44,801 nt of DNA from Sphingobacteriales bacterium (GCA_023251235.1 JAHEZE010000012.1:1-44801), one strand, 5' to 3'; shown: positions 31,645 through 41,511, counted from the stretch's first letter. Notes: generated by a model not told the origin, from the sequence alone. Translations and numbers: made by a program.

Positions 31645-33558
31645 ATGAGGAAAACTTACCCCCTTTTTTCATTTCATGGACTGGCTGTGTTGATTTTCGT
31701 TTTAATTATGTTGATTAGCCCCAGCACTCTTGGTCAATCCACTGATTCTATTATTAACTTAAATGAGGTGGCTACTCAAAAGCTGATTAGTAAACCCCGT
31801 GCCTGTTTTATCTCAAGGGATTTTAAAGTTGCTGGTGAATACTCTCCTGAAGAGCTGCTGAAAAGGCCTGTTAAAAGTATCGGTATAGCCCCTGAAAATG
31901 TAACGAAAAAAATTCTGATGTATTTCAGAGTGGCCAATCCAAAAGATTCAATTGTTAAGTATTATTTCTTTCCGGGAATGTATTTTTCTGATACCCGGTT
32001 ATATAAAATTAAAACCGGGAAACCGATTGCTTTTCCTGTAATAGCCCCTAACCATAAGGATAACGTTTCTTTTCGCCTTTTTGAAGTTCCGCCGCATGAT
32101 ACCTTAGAAATGCTGGCAGAAATATTCCAGGTAAAAACATATACTAATACTTTCAGACCCAGGTTGATTAACGAGTTATATGTACATGCAGCGATAATCG
32201 AATTGCAGGGGACAAGAAAACAGGAGATTCTTTTTACATACATTTTCTGCGGTCTTCTGTTAATGATGGTTCTTTTTTCTCTTGCTAACTTCTTCCAGGG
32301 GGGCAGCAGGGAGTTTTTATATTATGCAGCTTACGCATTTTTCCTGGGTGCCATGTTATTTACCAAACCTTATTATCACTTCAGATCAAATTTTCATAAT
32401 TTTTTCTTTGAAGCGTATCTCGATTTCATCTTTCAATGTATTGGCATCTGTTTTTATATGGCCTTTATGATTCTTTTTCTTGAATCAAAAAAGAATTATC
32501 CTTTTTTACACCGGTTATATGTGGGAGGAATTATTGGCTTATCAGCAGTAATGATCCTCTATACCTGGCTCCATTATGGATCGGATAATTATTTTATTGA
32601 GTATTCACTTGAAAACTATATCACAAAAGGGATTTTGCTTCTAATGGTAATAATATTTCTCATATATGCTGTAAACAATTGGCAGAACAAACTTCTCCGG
32701 TATCTGTTTTGGGGCAATTTTTTCTACCTGCTGTTTTCTATCATATCATTACTCTTTATATGGGATATACCGTTATTAAAAACTATTTTTCCTTACGGGG
32801 CTTTAATTCCTTATGAATTAGGTTTGCTGATAGAACTGATTTTCTTCCTGATGGGATTAACTTATAAAAACAGAAAACAGATTATTGAACAGACAAGAGA
32901 AGGTGAAAGATTACGAATGGAGAATGATAGAAAAGAATTGGAAAAACAAATGGCAGTTTTTGCGGCACACCAGGAAGAAAGAGATAGAATTTCTACAGAT
33001 ATGCATGATGAACTTGGTTCAGGGGTTACCACCATTCGCCTGATGAGTGAAATTGCCAAGAATAAAATGAAAGGAAATATTCCGGTGGAAATTGAAAAAA
33101 TCTCTGCCTCTGCCAATGATCTGTTGAATAAAATGAATGCCATTATATGGAGCATGAATAGTGAAAACGACTCCGTAGATAATCTTGTTTCCTATATCAG
33201 GTCCTATACTATTGAATATCTTGATGGCACACCTATAAACTGTAAAATTAATACACCAGGCTTTATTCCTGACAAAGAACTAAGCGGTGATAAACGCCGT
33301 AATATTTTTTTATGCATTAAAGAAACTCTTAACAATGTCCTGAAACATTCAAACGCTACCGAAATGAAAATGGATATAGAAGTAAATGACAAACTAAGAA
33401 TTATAATTGCTGATAACGGCGTCGGTATTGACCTTGAAAATATCCGTCGCTTTGGAAATGGCTTAAAGAATATTGAAAAAAGAATAAAAAGTATTGGTGG
33501 TTATTACAATATCCGGAATGAAGGTGGCACCATCTCACGATTTGAACTTCCGCTATAA
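31645..33558 (+). CDS. 7TM-DISM sensor histidine kinase (HisKA_3/NarX type)
   Basis: A 637-residue sensor. The signal/anchor is at 12-30, with a periplasmic 7TMR-DISM extracellular-like domain to about 190 (CFISRDFKVAGEYSPEELLKRP region). Seven transmembrane helices span about 195-405, followed by a coiled coil (411-440) and a kinase core. The phospho-acceptor motif EERDRISTDMHDELGSG gives H454, in the HDELG form typical of the NarX/LytS-like HisKA_3 class. The ATPase has KETLNNVLKHSNAT, IADNGVGIDLENI and FGNGLKNIEKRIKSIGG. Such kinases pair with LuxR-type response regulators, but none is adjacent. The ligand is unknown. Confidence 0.93.
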   Translation: MRKTYPLFSFHGLAVLIFVLIMLISPSTLGQSTDSIINLNEVATQKLISKPRACFISRDFKVAGEYSPEELLKRPVKSIGIAPENVTKKILMYFRVANPKDSIVKYYFFPGMYFSDTRLYKIKTGKPIAFPVIAPNHKDNVSFRLFEVPPHDTLEMLAEIFQVKTYTNTFRPRLINELYVHAAIIELQGTRKQEILFTYIFCGLLLMMVLFSLANFFQGGSREFLYYAAYAFFLGAMLFTKPYYHFRSNFHNFFFEAYLDFIFQCIGICFYMAFMILFLESKKNYPFLHRLYVGGIIGLSAVMILYTWLHYGSDNYFIEYSLENYITKGILLLMVIIFLIYAVNNWQNKLLRYLFWGNFFYLLFSIISLLFIWDIPLLKTIFPYGALIPYELGLLIELIFFLMGLTYKNRKQIIEQTREGERLRMENDRKELEKQMAVFAAHQEERDRISTDMHDELGSGVTTIRLMSEIAKNKMKGNIPVEIEKISASANDLLNKMNAIIWSMNSENDSVDNLVSYIRSYTIEYLDGTPINCKINTPGFIPDKELSGDKRRNIFLCIKETLNNVLKHSNATEMKMDIEVNDKLRIIIADNGVGIDLENIRRFGNGLKNIEKRIKSIGGYYNIRNEGGTISRFELPL

Positions 33559-33948
33559 TCAGCTTTTCTTAATAATACCAGCAAATAAGAATATCCAGCC
33601 GGCAATAAAACTCAATCCGCCAAACGGAGTAATTATTCCAATCTTACTTAGCCCAATGGTCTCTGTTGCTTTCAATATTGTGATCAGGTATAATGATCCC
33701 GAAAAAAGTATAACACCAATGATAAAAAAAATACCAGCAAGATTTATCAATTTATTTGGAATCCGTTCAAAAAGCATCCCCGTGATGAGCAAAGCAATGG
33801 CATGAACCATCTGGTACTGAACGCCGGTTTGAAAGGCTTGAATGGTTTCCGGAGATACCATCTGTTTTAATCCATGAGCTCCGAATGCACCCAGCGCCAC
33901 GGCCGCAGCTCCCAGCAGCGTTCCCGTAATTAAAAATTTCTTATGCAT
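33559..33948 (-). CDS. DUF423 family membrane protein (YgdD-like)
   Basis: A 129-residue protein with four hydrophobic helices. The N-terminus GTLLGAAAVALGAFGAHGLK is the DUF423 signature, followed by FQTGVQYQMVHAIALLITGML, also family-typical, and a glycine-rich C-terminal helix pair. Function is unknown (E. coli YgdD). Its start overlaps the end of the shikimate kinase gene by 8 bp, indicating translational coupling. Its stop abuts that of the 7TM-DISM kinase gene (convergent, no spacer). Confidence 0.9.
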   Translation of the reverse strand: MHKKFLITGTLLGAAAVALGAFGAHGLKQMVSPETIQAFQTGVQYQMVHAIALLITGMLFERIPNKLINLAGIFFIIGVILFSGSLYLITILKATETIGLSKIGIITPFGGLSFIAGWIFLFAGIIKKS

Positions 33949-34447
33949 GAAATACTCTTTCCAGGATTTCTTCTATGGATTTATTTTCATCATCAATTAT
34001 AATAGTGGCCTGCTCATAATAGATTTTCCTATCTGAATACTTTTTTATAATAAATCCTTTCAACTGATCATCCTGTAAATTTTTCAATAATGGTCTTTCT
34101 TCTTTTTCATTAATTAACCGGTCAAATAATATATCAATGGAAGTGTTGATCCAAACTGTTGTGCCGGCTTTATTCATATATTCAATATTATTAAAGTAAC
34201 AAGGCGTGCCACCGCCTGTTGACATCACAAATGAATCGTGGCTTTCGGTAATGATGTGAAGGATATCTTTTTCCAGCAAACGAAAAAATTCTTCCCCATC
34301 CTCAACAAAAATATCGTTCACACTTTTTCCTTCCTTCGATTCCACCTGTTCATCCAGGTCAAAAAATGGTAATCCGAGTTTTTCACTCAGTTTTTTACCC
34401 CAGTAAGTTTTTCCTGAGCCCATAAAACCGATAAGGAAGATTTTCAT
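33941..34447 (-). CDS. aroK: Shikimate kinase
   Basis: 168 residues, the normal length. The P-loop is GFMGSGKT (7-14), the shikimate-binding DLDEQVE is near residue 31, and the second binding motif MSTGGGTPC is near residue 77. It phosphorylates shikimate with ATP in aromatic amino-acid and folate precursor synthesis in the cytoplasm. The DUF423 gene overlaps its 3' end. A C/G-rich intergenic repeat lies directly upstream of its start, between it and the acyl-CoA dehydrogenase gene. Confidence 0.95.
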   Translation of the reverse strand: MKIFLIGFMGSGKTYWGKKLSEKLGLPFFDLDEQVESKEGKSVNDIFVEDGEEFFRLLEKDILHIITESHDSFVMSTGGGTPCYFNNIEYMNKAGTTVWINTSIDILFDRLINEKEERPLLKNLQDDQLKGFIIKKYSDRKIYYEQATIIIDDENKSIEEILERVFHA

Positions 34448-34526
34448 AAACCCCCAGCCCCCTAAAGGGGGAATTTAATTATGCAGATTCCCCTTAAGCC
34501 CCCTTTAAGGGAGGTTTGGTGGGGTT
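34448..34526. repeat. C/G-rich palindromic intergenic repeat pair
   Basis: The 79-bp spacer consists of two palindromic units: CCCCCTAAAGGGGG (with flanking CCCCAG) and, about 20 bp on, CCCCTTAAGCCCCCTTTAAGGGAGG followed by GGTGGGG. Similar units recur near 43525 and 43946. It fills the whole gap between the aroK start and the acyl-CoA dehydrogenase stop, leaving little room for an aroK promoter. The type is common in Bacteroidota intergenic DNA. Confidence 0.65.
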
Positions 34527-35711
34527 TTACTTAAACGCATTAAACCCTGTTACATCCATTCCTGTAATCAGCAAATGAATGTCATGAGTGCCTTCATAGG
34601 TAATCACACTTTCCAGGTTCATCATATGCCGCATCACAGGATATTCCCCGGTAATTCCCATTCCGCCGAGCATCTGCCTTGCCTCACGGCAAATATTGCT
34701 GGCCACTTCACATGCATTTCTCTTTGCCATACTCACTTGTTGAGGTGTTGCCTTTCCTTCATTCATTAATACAGCCAACCGCCAGTTTAATAATTGTGCT
34801 TTGGTAATTTCAGTAATCATTTCAGCCAGTTTCTTTTGCTGTAACTGAAATGCACCGATTGGCTTACCAAACTGTTCTCTTTCTTTTGAATACCGCAATA
34901 CTGTATCATAACAATCCATGGCAGCTCCGATGGTACCCCATGCAATTCCATAACGGGCTTTGGTTAAACAACCCAACGGGCCTTTTAATCCTTTTATATT
35001 TGGAAAAATATTTTCCTTCGGAACTTTTACATTATCAAAAACCAGTTCACCGGTTGCAGAGGCACGCAAACTCCATTTGCCATGTGTGGTGGGTGTACTG
35101 AAACCTTCCATTTCTCTTTCAACAATCAATCCATGAATTTCTCCAACTTCATTTTTTGCCCATACCACTGCTATTTGAGAAAACGGTGCATTGCTGATCC
35201 ACATTTTTGTTCCGTTTAATAATACATGATCACCGGCATCCCTGAAATTACTGAGCATTCCTGATGGATCACTTCCGTGATTGGGTTCTGTTAAACCAAA
35301 ACACCCAAGCCATTCACCACTGGCCAGTTTGGGTAAATATTTTTTTCGCTGCATTTCACTGCCGTATGCATATATAGGAAACATAACCAATGAACCCTGC
35401 ACTGAGGCAGTAGATCGAACTCCGCTATCACCTCTTTCCAGTTCCTGCATCATTAATCCGTAAGAAATATAATCAAGACCACCACCGCCATATTCAACCG
35501 GCACAGTTGGGCCAAAACAACCGAGATCACCCAGCTGTTTTACAATTTGCCGGGGAAATTCTGCCCGCTGTGCATAATCTTCAATAATGGGAGAAATTTC
35601 TTTTTTCACATATGCTCTTACTGTTTCCCGAATGAGTTTATGTTCTTCGGTGAGCAGTTCATCCACATTAAAATAATCCGGACTTTGAAAAAGGTCTGTG
35701 CGGACAGCCAT
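34527..35711 (-). CDS. Acyl-CoA dehydrogenase, glutaryl-CoA dehydrogenase-like
   Basis: A 394-residue FAD enzyme of normal length. The segments CFGLTEPNHGSDP, KMWISNAPF and RYGIAWGTIGAAMDCYDTVLRYSKEREQFGKPIG match glutaryl-CoA dehydrogenase more closely than short-chain acyl-CoA dehydrogenases. The C-terminal VITYEGTHDIHLL supplies the catalytic base (E373). It oxidises and decarboxylates glutaryl-CoA to crotonyl-CoA in lysine and tryptophan breakdown. Kynureninase and a 3-hydroxyacyl-CoA dehydrogenase, whose product follows crotonyl-CoA hydration, are also in this window, though not in one operon. Confidence 0.9.
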   Translation of the reverse strand: MAVRTDLFQSPDYFNVDELLTEEHKLIRETVRAYVKKEISPIIEDYAQRAEFPRQIVKQLGDLGCFGPTVPVEYGGGGLDYISYGLMMQELERGDSGVRSTASVQGSLVMFPIYAYGSEMQRKKYLPKLASGEWLGCFGLTEPNHGSDPSGMLSNFRDAGDHVLLNGTKMWISNAPFSQIAVVWAKNEVGEIHGLIVEREMEGFSTPTTHGKWSLRASATGELVFDNVKVPKENIFPNIKGLKGPLGCLTKARYGIAWGTIGAAMDCYDTVLRYSKEREQFGKPIGAFQLQQKKLAEMITEITKAQLLNWRLAVLMNEGKATPQQVSMAKRNACEVASNICREARQMLGGMGITGEYPVMRHMMNLESVITYEGTHDIHLLITGMDVTGFNAFK

Positions 35712-35742
35712 TCGATTTTCGATTTAAGATTTTAAGATGCGG

Positions 35743-35750
35743 CAAAGTTA
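35743..35750 (-). promoter_or_regulatory. -7 box (TAACTTTG) of the acyl-CoA dehydrogenase gene
   Basis: An exact TAnnTTTG match on the minus strand, 31 nt before the ATG at 35711. The 240-bp spacer 35712-35951 also contains a hairpin (35793-35812) and nothing else I can name. Confidence 0.5.
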
Positions 35751-35792
35751 AGGGATTGAAGAATGAGTAGATACCCGGCAATTTATCAATTG

Positions 35793-35812
35793 CCCTGTTC
35801 TAAAGAACAGGG
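35793..35812. repeat. Isolated perfect hairpin
   Basis: CCCTGTTC-TAAA-GAACAGGG, an 8-bp stem with a tetraloop, lies between the S9 peptidase stop and the acyl-CoA dehydrogenase promoter box. There is no T-run on either side, so it is a weak terminator candidate for the S9 gene. Confidence 0.45.
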
Positions 35813-35951
35813 ATTATGATTTGAAAATTTATTTATCCCCGACCTGAAGGGTAGAGCAAGTTAATCTTCCTCATTAAAAAACTTATCATCACAAACCATT
35901 ATCCTGAGAAAAATTATACCTTGATTTTTTGAAAATTCTGTTTAAACTTTT

Positions 35952-38477
35952 TTAGTTCTTTTTCCCAGGCCCACTCTGATCAGTGTCGCGGTTTATTTCT
36001 TCAATATCAACACTTCTTTCCGAATTATCTCCCAAAAGATATTTTGTAAAATGATCTGCAGTTTTCCAGAACCAGTATTCAGTCATATCTCCAAAACCAT
36101 GTCGTTGCGTAGGCAGTATAAGCATTTCAAACCGTTTATTTGCTTTAATCAAAGCATTTACCACACGAATGGTATTACCAGGCGAAACATTGTTATCAAT
36201 TTCTCCATGTATTAGTAATAAGCGGCCTTTTAAGTTTTTTGCCAGGTCCTGGTTTCTTTCAATGGCATACACAAATGTGGTATCACCTTTTTCTCCTATT
36301 TCCTCCTTTATGCCATTATGTTTTTCACTCCACCAGCGGTTATAAATTGTATTGTCATGATTACCTGCATTGCTTACAGCCACTTTAAAAAAATCAGGAT
36401 AAACCAGTATGGCCGCTGTACTCATAAACCCGCCACCGCTGTGGCCATGTATTCCCACCCGGTTAATATCAATAAATGGAAATCGTTGTGCTAATTGTTC
36501 AGCGGCAGTTTTTTTGTCTGCCAATCCATAATCTCTAAGATCACCATAACCGTAATTATGGTACCATTTACTTCTTCCCGGATGCCCGCCACGGTTACCA
36601 ACGGTAATAACAATAAATCCAAGCTGCGCCAACCGATCTATCCTATCCATACCCCTGCCCCATGATTTATTTACTGATTCAGTTTGAGGACCGGGGTATA
36701 CATATTCTATCAGCGGATATTTTTTATTGGGATCAAAGTCAAAAGGCTTGTACATCACCCCAAAAAGATCAGTGATTCCATCATCCGCTTTTACTTTAAA
36801 TGTTTCAGGAAATTTATACCCGCTTTCCATTATCCTGGTAAAATCTGAGCTTTCTAATTTCAAAATCGTCTTTCCGTTATTGTCTATCAATGAAGATTCA
36901 GGTATCGTATTTACACGGGAGAAATTATTTACAAAAAACTGTTCATCATCATCCATGTTAAAACTATTATCAAAATTCCCTTCATTCAAAAGCTTCAACC
37001 CTGTACCATCAAAATTTATTTTGTACAAATGCAGGTAATAAGGGTCTTCTTTTTCCAAAGCAACTGATTTTTTATCAGGTGCTATCAATTCTTTGCCATT
37101 TGCAGAGAAGTACAAAATCCGTTTCTTTTCATCAATACCAACAATTCCTTCACAGTGAAATGGTCCGGAAGTTATCTGATTTTTCAATTTACCGTTTTCA
37201 TCATAAAGATAGAAGTGGCCCCAGCCATCCCTTTCGCTCCAATGTATTATTTCATTACCATCATTTACAAGTCCTGGCGTTCTTATTTCCACGTAAGTAT
37301 TCATTCTTTCTTCAATAACAACAGACACTTTTGCTGTAGCCACATCTACCCTGCATATATCAATACGCTTCAAATCGCGGCTGGTACGGCTGAAAAAGAA
37401 CTGGTTATTGTTTCCTAACCATAATTGTGGCGCAAAATCATCGTCCCTGTTTTTTCTTAACGAAGGTTTACGAAAAATATCAATAGCCTGATCTTTAAAC
37501 AGGCTGATTGAAAGATTTCTTGGTTTTTTCGAAGCTGTATCAAATAAAAGAATTTCTTCAACGGGAGACTCTTTTTCCCCCGGCATCCAATACTTATAGG
37601 TTTCAAGCGTAGGCCTGGGATCAGCAATACTGTTGACTACCCAGAGGTCTTTTACTTTTCTTTCATCAGTCCTGTTCAAAACAAAATATTTTGAATCTGG
37701 CGACCAAAGAACTGAAACAGCCTTCCTGTCATTCTTATTTTTTTCCTTATCAACATTGGTTTCACCAAAAGTTCTGTCATGATAGCTATAATCTTCCAAT
37801 CCATCAGTAGTGATTGCATGCTCAACAATTGTACTGTCTTTTTCATTTATTTGCGCTTTTTTGTAATTGCTGAAATCCATCCAGTAGAGGTTATAGTTTC
37901 TGCCAAAGAGTACAATAGAACTATCCGGCGATACAGATGCCCAGGAAGACTTGCGCAAGGGTCTTTTAAAATCGGTCAAATTGTTTATTGCCCCCGTAGT
38001 TAAATTATATTCAAAATAAAAAGTCTTCTTTTCTTTTTTGGGTGGCGTTCCTTTTTTAGCTGCTGTATCCTTTATTGTAATTTCAATAGAGCTTTTTACC
38101 TGGAAGCGGATCCAGTTTTCATCATTTAAAAATTGCAAACTATCAATTTCCAGATGCTGTCCATCAATCGGATCTTTAATAATTCCTGTTAAGAGTGCAG
38201 CTAATTTATCATTATCAAATAAAAGTTTCTTTTCAGCTTTTACCGGATCAGTTATATACCAGTTTTTTCCGGATGTAGTTTGGTAAGAATACCAAAAACG
38301 GTTTGACTTTTTTAACCAGTGTGGATCAACGCTGGTTGAGAAAACCATTTTGTCCAGTTTGGAGGGTGAAAATTTGGAAGCCAATAAATAATTGGACTTT
38401 ACTTCCTTATTATCCTGCTGGGCAATTGCTTTAGAAAACAAAAATGCCGTCAATAATACAAAAATCAACTTTTGCAT
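35952..38477 (-). CDS. Secreted S9 family prolyl peptidase (DPP-IV-like)
   Basis: 841 residues from ATG 38477; the in-frame TTG two codons earlier is not needed. The signal peptide is MQKLIFVLLTAFLFSKAIA, cleaved before QQ. A beta-propeller region spans roughly 40-560 (repeated ...LYWMDFSNYKK, SPDSKYFVLNRTDE, LYDENGKLKNQ segments). The C-terminal alpha/beta hydrolase shows VYPGPQTESVNKSWG, nucleophile GIHGHSGGGFMS, the Asp in HGEIDNNVSPGNT and the His in PTQRHGFGD. The nucleophile motif GHSGGG differs slightly from GWSYGG of dipeptidyl peptidase IV. It is probably a periplasmic or surface peptidase releasing proline-containing dipeptides. Confidence 0.93.
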   Translation of the reverse strand: MQKLIFVLLTAFLFSKAIAQQDNKEVKSNYLLASKFSPSKLDKMVFSTSVDPHWLKKSNRFWYSYQTTSGKNWYITDPVKAEKKLLFDNDKLAALLTGIIKDPIDGQHLEIDSLQFLNDENWIRFQVKSSIEITIKDTAAKKGTPPKKEKKTFYFEYNLTTGAINNLTDFKRPLRKSSWASVSPDSSIVLFGRNYNLYWMDFSNYKKAQINEKDSTIVEHAITTDGLEDYSYHDRTFGETNVDKEKNKNDRKAVSVLWSPDSKYFVLNRTDERKVKDLWVVNSIADPRPTLETYKYWMPGEKESPVEEILLFDTASKKPRNLSISLFKDQAIDIFRKPSLRKNRDDDFAPQLWLGNNNQFFFSRTSRDLKRIDICRVDVATAKVSVVIEERMNTYVEIRTPGLVNDGNEIIHWSERDGWGHFYLYDENGKLKNQITSGPFHCEGIVGIDEKKRILYFSANGKELIAPDKKSVALEKEDPYYLHLYKINFDGTGLKLLNEGNFDNSFNMDDDEQFFVNNFSRVNTIPESSLIDNNGKTILKLESSDFTRIMESGYKFPETFKVKADDGITDLFGVMYKPFDFDPNKKYPLIEYVYPGPQTESVNKSWGRGMDRIDRLAQLGFIVITVGNRGGHPGRSKWYHNYGYGDLRDYGLADKKTAAEQLAQRFPFIDINRVGIHGHSGGGFMSTAAILVYPDFFKVAVSNAGNHDNTIYNRWWSEKHNGIKEEIGEKGDTTFVYAIERNQDLAKNLKGRLLLIHGEIDNNVSPGNTIRVVNALIKANKRFEMLILPTQRHGFGDMTEYWFWKTADHFTKYLLGDNSERSVDIEEINRDTDQSGPGKKN

Positions 38478-38512
38478 AAACAATTGTTTTGGTAAGAATA
38501 AAAAAATATTAA

Positions 38513-39361
38513 CTACTTTAAATAACTTTTCATCTCCTGCTGATATTGCCTGGCAATAGCTCTTGCATCTACAGCAAAATCTCTCTTATCGGATGCATAG
38601 ATAATTGCACGGCTTACATTCACCAATATTCCGCACTGAGTATGAGTCGAAGAATCTTTTATCATTGCCTTTTCCGAAATTTCTTTTAAGCTCCCCCCTT
38701 GTGTACCTACACCCGGTACAAGAAAAAAATGGGTGGGGATGATGGAACGGATATTGATAAATTCCCCGGCCTGCGTGGCGCCAACAACAAACATTAAATT
38801 ATCAGGACTGCCCCACTCAGCAACTTTTCGTAAAACTTTTTCATATAAAAATTCAGGGCGCAAATGTTCATATCCATTTTCACTTACTATTTGCTTAAAT
38901 TCAAAATCTGTTGCGCCTTTGTTCGATGTCAGTCCTAACACTATTGCCCATTTACCCTCATATTGTAAAAAAGGTTTTACACTGTCTTCACCCATATATG
39001 GAGCTACCGTGACAGCGTCAAATGGAAGTGTTTCAAAAAAAGCTTTGGCATATTGAAAGGATGTATTACCGATATCACCCCGTTTGGCATCAGCAATTTT
39101 AAAGTGTTCATGACCGATGTAGTGAACAGTTTTCTCCAGTGACTCCCAGCCTTTCACTCCCATTGCTTCATAAAATGCTGTGTTGATTTTATAGCTTACA
39201 CAAAGATCTTTGGTAGAATCAATAATTGCTTTATTAAAAGAAAAGACGGGATCGGTTTCTGACAAAAGATGTTTGGGGATTTTAGTGATATCGGTATCCA
39301 ATCCAACACAGAGATAAGATTTCTTCAGAAAAATATGTTCCACTAGTTGTTGCCTGTTCAT
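38513..39361 (-). CDS. pyrF: Orotidine 5'-phosphate decarboxylase (type 2 PyrF)
   Basis: 282 residues from ATG 39361. The longer frame begins at 39451 inside kynU and lacks family similarity in that part. [10 protein letters not shown] (20-29) is the N-terminal strand, and [10 protein letters not shown] (91-100) is the catalytic Asp-Lys-Asp motif of the type 2 subfamily (about 270-280 residues). [13 protein letters not shown] and the later [10 protein letters not shown] segment match phosphate binding. It decarboxylates OMP to UMP in pyrimidine synthesis. A TATCTTCG box 5 nt upstream of the ATG confirms the start and suggests a near-leaderless mRNA. It lies 50 bp downstream of kynU. Confidence 0.95.
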   Translation of the reverse strand: MNRQQLVEHIFLKKSYLCVGLDTDITKIPKHLLSETDPVFSFNKAIIDSTKDLCVSYKINTAFYEAMGVKGWESLEKTVHYIGHEHFKIADAKRGDIGNTSFQYAKAFFETLPFDAVTVAPYMGEDSVKPFLQYEGKWAIVLGLTSNKGATDFEFKQIVSENGYEHLRPEFLYEKVLRKVAEWGSPDNLMFVVGATQAGEFINIRSIIPTHFFLVPGVGTQGGSLKEISEKAMIKDSSTHTQCGILVNVSRAIIYASDKRDFAVDARAIARQYQQEMKSYLK

Positions 39362-39366
39362 TATTG

Positions 39367-39374
39367 CGAAGATA
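39367..39374 (-). promoter_or_regulatory. -7 box variant (TATCTTCG) 5 nt from the pyrF start
   Basis: Matches TAnnTTTG except C at the seventh position. CAATA separates it from the pyrF ATG, the same 5-nt spacing as at ftsK. Confidence 0.45.
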
Positions 39375-39411
39375 AAGAAAGTCGGAAAGCCCCTGCTTAC
39401 CAACTCAACAT

Positions 39412-40683
39412 CTATTCCAGAATACCTTTCAGCGTATCGCCAAACCTCCACACTTCTTCAAATGTATTATACAAAGGCACCGGTGCCAGCCGGATCACAG
39501 AAGGTTCCCGCCAGTCAACAAAAAAGCCTTCATCCATCAGTGCATTATAAATTTCTTTTCCTCTTTGCAACATGTTCATGCTTACCTGGCATCCATGTTC
39601 ATTTTCATTACGGGGAGTAATAAATTCTATTATCGGATTTTTCTGAAACTTGTTTACTTCATCCAAAACAAACCATAAATAAGCAGTCAATAATTTTCTT
39701 TTCTGATTAATATTTTCCCATCCCGCTTTTTCTGCAATTTCCAGGGATGCCCTGTGAGCAGCATATAAAAACATAGCCGGAGTACTGAGTTGCCATCCTT
39801 CAGCGCCGGGCATTGCTTTAAATCCCTTTTCCATTTTAAAACGGGTAAGCTGATCATATCCCCACCAGCCTGCAAATCGGGGTAAATTTTTATCATGATG
39901 TTTTTCATGAATAAAAACTCCGCCAATAGCACCGGGACCTGCATTGAGATATTTATAACTGCACCAGCAGGCAAAATCAATATCCCAATTATGCAATTGC
40001 AATTCCACATTTCCGGCAGCATGTGCAAGATCAAAACCTGTCATTGCTCCATTTCTATTTGCAGCTTGTGTGATAGCCGGTATATCAAAAAACTGCCCGG
40101 TGTAATAATTAATGCCACTAAATAAAACCAATGCCGTTTCTTCGCCATGTTTGTCAATTACTGAAACAATATCTTCTGTTCTGAGTATATGCTCCCCTTG
40201 CCGCGGGGCTACTTCAATTATTGATTCATCCGGATCATAGTTATGATGCTTTACATGCGTTTCAAACATATATTGATCACTAGGAAAAGCTTTTGCTTCG
40301 CAAATGATTTTAAATCTCTTTTGGGAAGGGCGATAAAAACTTACCAGCATCAGGTGAAGATTCACTGTAAGCTGGTTCATCACCACTACTTCATGTGGCA
40401 GGGCGCCAACAATTGTGGAAAGTGGTTTAACAAGCAGATCATGATAATTCATCCATGGTTCGGTAGCATGAAGAAAAGATTCCACTCCAAGGCTGGCCCA
40501 GTCCTGCATGATCCGCCGTATATATTCATTTGCAAATTTTGGTTGCAGGCCGAGTGAGTTGCCCAAAAAATAAATCTGTTGTTTACCCTCTTTTTCAGGA
40601 ATAATAAAATCATTTCTGAAATTCTTTAATGGATCAGCAGTATCCAGTTGTTGAGCAAACGCTAAATTGTTTTCAAATTGCAT
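39412..40683 (-). CDS. kynU: Kynureninase
   Basis: A 423-residue fold-type I PLP enzyme of the usual length. [11 protein letters not shown] (38-48) is the substrate-binding start, FPSDQYMFE (133-141) and [10 protein letters not shown] (216-225) contact the cofactor, and [13 protein letters not shown] (240-252) gives the Schiff-base Lys K244. It hydrolyses kynurenine or 3-hydroxykynurenine to anthranilate or 3-hydroxyanthranilate plus alanine, in tryptophan breakdown or NAD synthesis. None of the partner genes (tryptophan dioxygenase, formamidase, monooxygenase, HAAO) is nearby. It lies upstream of pyrF on the same strand. Confidence 0.95.
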   Translation of the reverse strand: MQFENNLAFAQQLDTADPLKNFRNDFIIPEKEGKQQIYFLGNSLGLQPKFANEYIRRIMQDWASLGVESFLHATEPWMNYHDLLVKPLSTIVGALPHEVVVMNQLTVNLHLMLVSFYRPSQKRFKIICEAKAFPSDQYMFETHVKHHNYDPDESIIEVAPRQGEHILRTEDIVSVIDKHGEETALVLFSGINYYTGQFFDIPAITQAANRNGAMTGFDLAHAAGNVELQLHNWDIDFACWCSYKYLNAGPGAIGGVFIHEKHHDKNLPRFAGWWGYDQLTRFKMEKGFKAMPGAEGWQLSTPAMFLYAAHRASLEIAEKAGWENINQKRKLLTAYLWFVLDEVNKFQKNPIIEFITPRNENEHGCQVSMNMLQRGKEIYNALMDEGFFVDWREPSVIRLAPVPLYNTFEEVWRFGDTLKGILE

Positions 40684-40756
40684 AAAGAGATTATAAAAAT
40701 ACCTATCTACAGTTCCTTTCTCCTATTAAGAATTTCTTTGTATGGTTAAGTTGTTT

Positions 40757-40809
40757 GATTATTGAATTGTTGTCTTAATAACAAACAAACAATCAGCAAT
40801 TCATTAATC
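40757..40809. repeat. Imperfect inverted repeat between kynU and the PaiB-like gene
   Basis: GATTATTGAATTG (40757-40769) pairs with CAATTCATTAATC (40797-40809), with one mismatch in 13 bp and a 27-bp loop. It occupies the 158-bp spacer 40684-40841 and could be a terminator of the PaiB-like gene or repeat-derived. No other feature is seen there. Confidence 0.4.
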
Positions 40810-40841
40810 TGCAATGCAGGTAAATCCCGAATATCAATAGT

Positions 40842-41504
40842 TCATTTTTGAAATAATTGCGACTCCCTTTTTTTCATTTCTTCTGCTATCAGTTTTCCAT
40901 CACCCTCCTGCTGTTCCAGTTTTTCAATAATGTTCTGATAGCTTTTTTCATCCCGGTTCTGGCTCAGCTTAAAAACATTATCTATCCCGGTAACTTCAAT
41001 TTCAAAAGAAATGATTGCCTTCATTAGTCTTTCTGTATACTCAGAGGGTAAATTATCAAAAACAGTTGTAGAACCAGCATTATTATTCTCGTAATGTAAA
41101 GTAAGTCTTTTAAGAATTTGAATCAATGAATGCCCATCCCCAAAACTGATTGTCCCTTTTGCATGTACACTCATATAGTTCCAGGTACTGGCCTGGTGGG
41201 GATCATCATACCAGGTGGCGCTTATATATGTATGCGGGCCGGTAAAAACAGCCAACACATTCGGATTTTGTTCAAAAGCTTTATGATGATCTGTATTTCT
41301 CATCATATGCCCGGTAAGAAATAATTTTCCCCGTCCGACCGGGTCATCCGGGCGGGCATCTCTTTCATCAACAAATACCGGAACCTGAGTCACTACAGGT
41401 TTATTTTCAGCATCACATCCTGTTAAAAAAATAAATGGATACTTCAGCATAAACTGAAGCACGGTTTCTTTATCCTGTTCTTTGAAATATGGAAGATTGT
41501 ACAT
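40842..41504 (-). CDS. PaiB-like FMN-binding protein
   Basis: A 220-residue split-barrel flavoprotein of the PaiB (FMN-binding negative transcriptional regulator) family. Family elements are PFIFLTG near 28-34, TQVPVFVD, KLFLTGHMMRNTDHHKAF, VLAVFTGPHTYISATWY and TWNYMSVHAKGTI, the last being the most typical PaiB signature. B. subtilis PaiB affects sporulation and protease gene expression, but most homologues are uncharacterised and DNA binding is not evident from sequence. It is about 7 residues longer than the common form at DERDARPDDPVGRG. It is flanked by 7-bp repeat arrays upstream. Confidence 0.87.
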   Translation of the reverse strand: MYNLPYFKEQDKETVLQFMLKYPFIFLTGCDAENKPVVTQVPVFVDERDARPDDPVGRGKLFLTGHMMRNTDHHKAFEQNPNVLAVFTGPHTYISATWYDDPHQASTWNYMSVHAKGTISFGDGHSLIQILKRLTLHYENNNAGSTTVFDNLPSEYTERLMKAIISFEIEVTGIDNVFKLSQNRDEKSYQNIIEKLEQQEGDGKLIAEEMKKRESQLFQK

Positions 41505-41511
41505 GAATTTG

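Noticed and set aside
39362-39451. 30-residue N-terminal extension of PyrF
   Set aside because: It would overlap the end of kynU, has no similarity to PyrF, and the TATCTTCG box lies within it next to the ATG at 39361.
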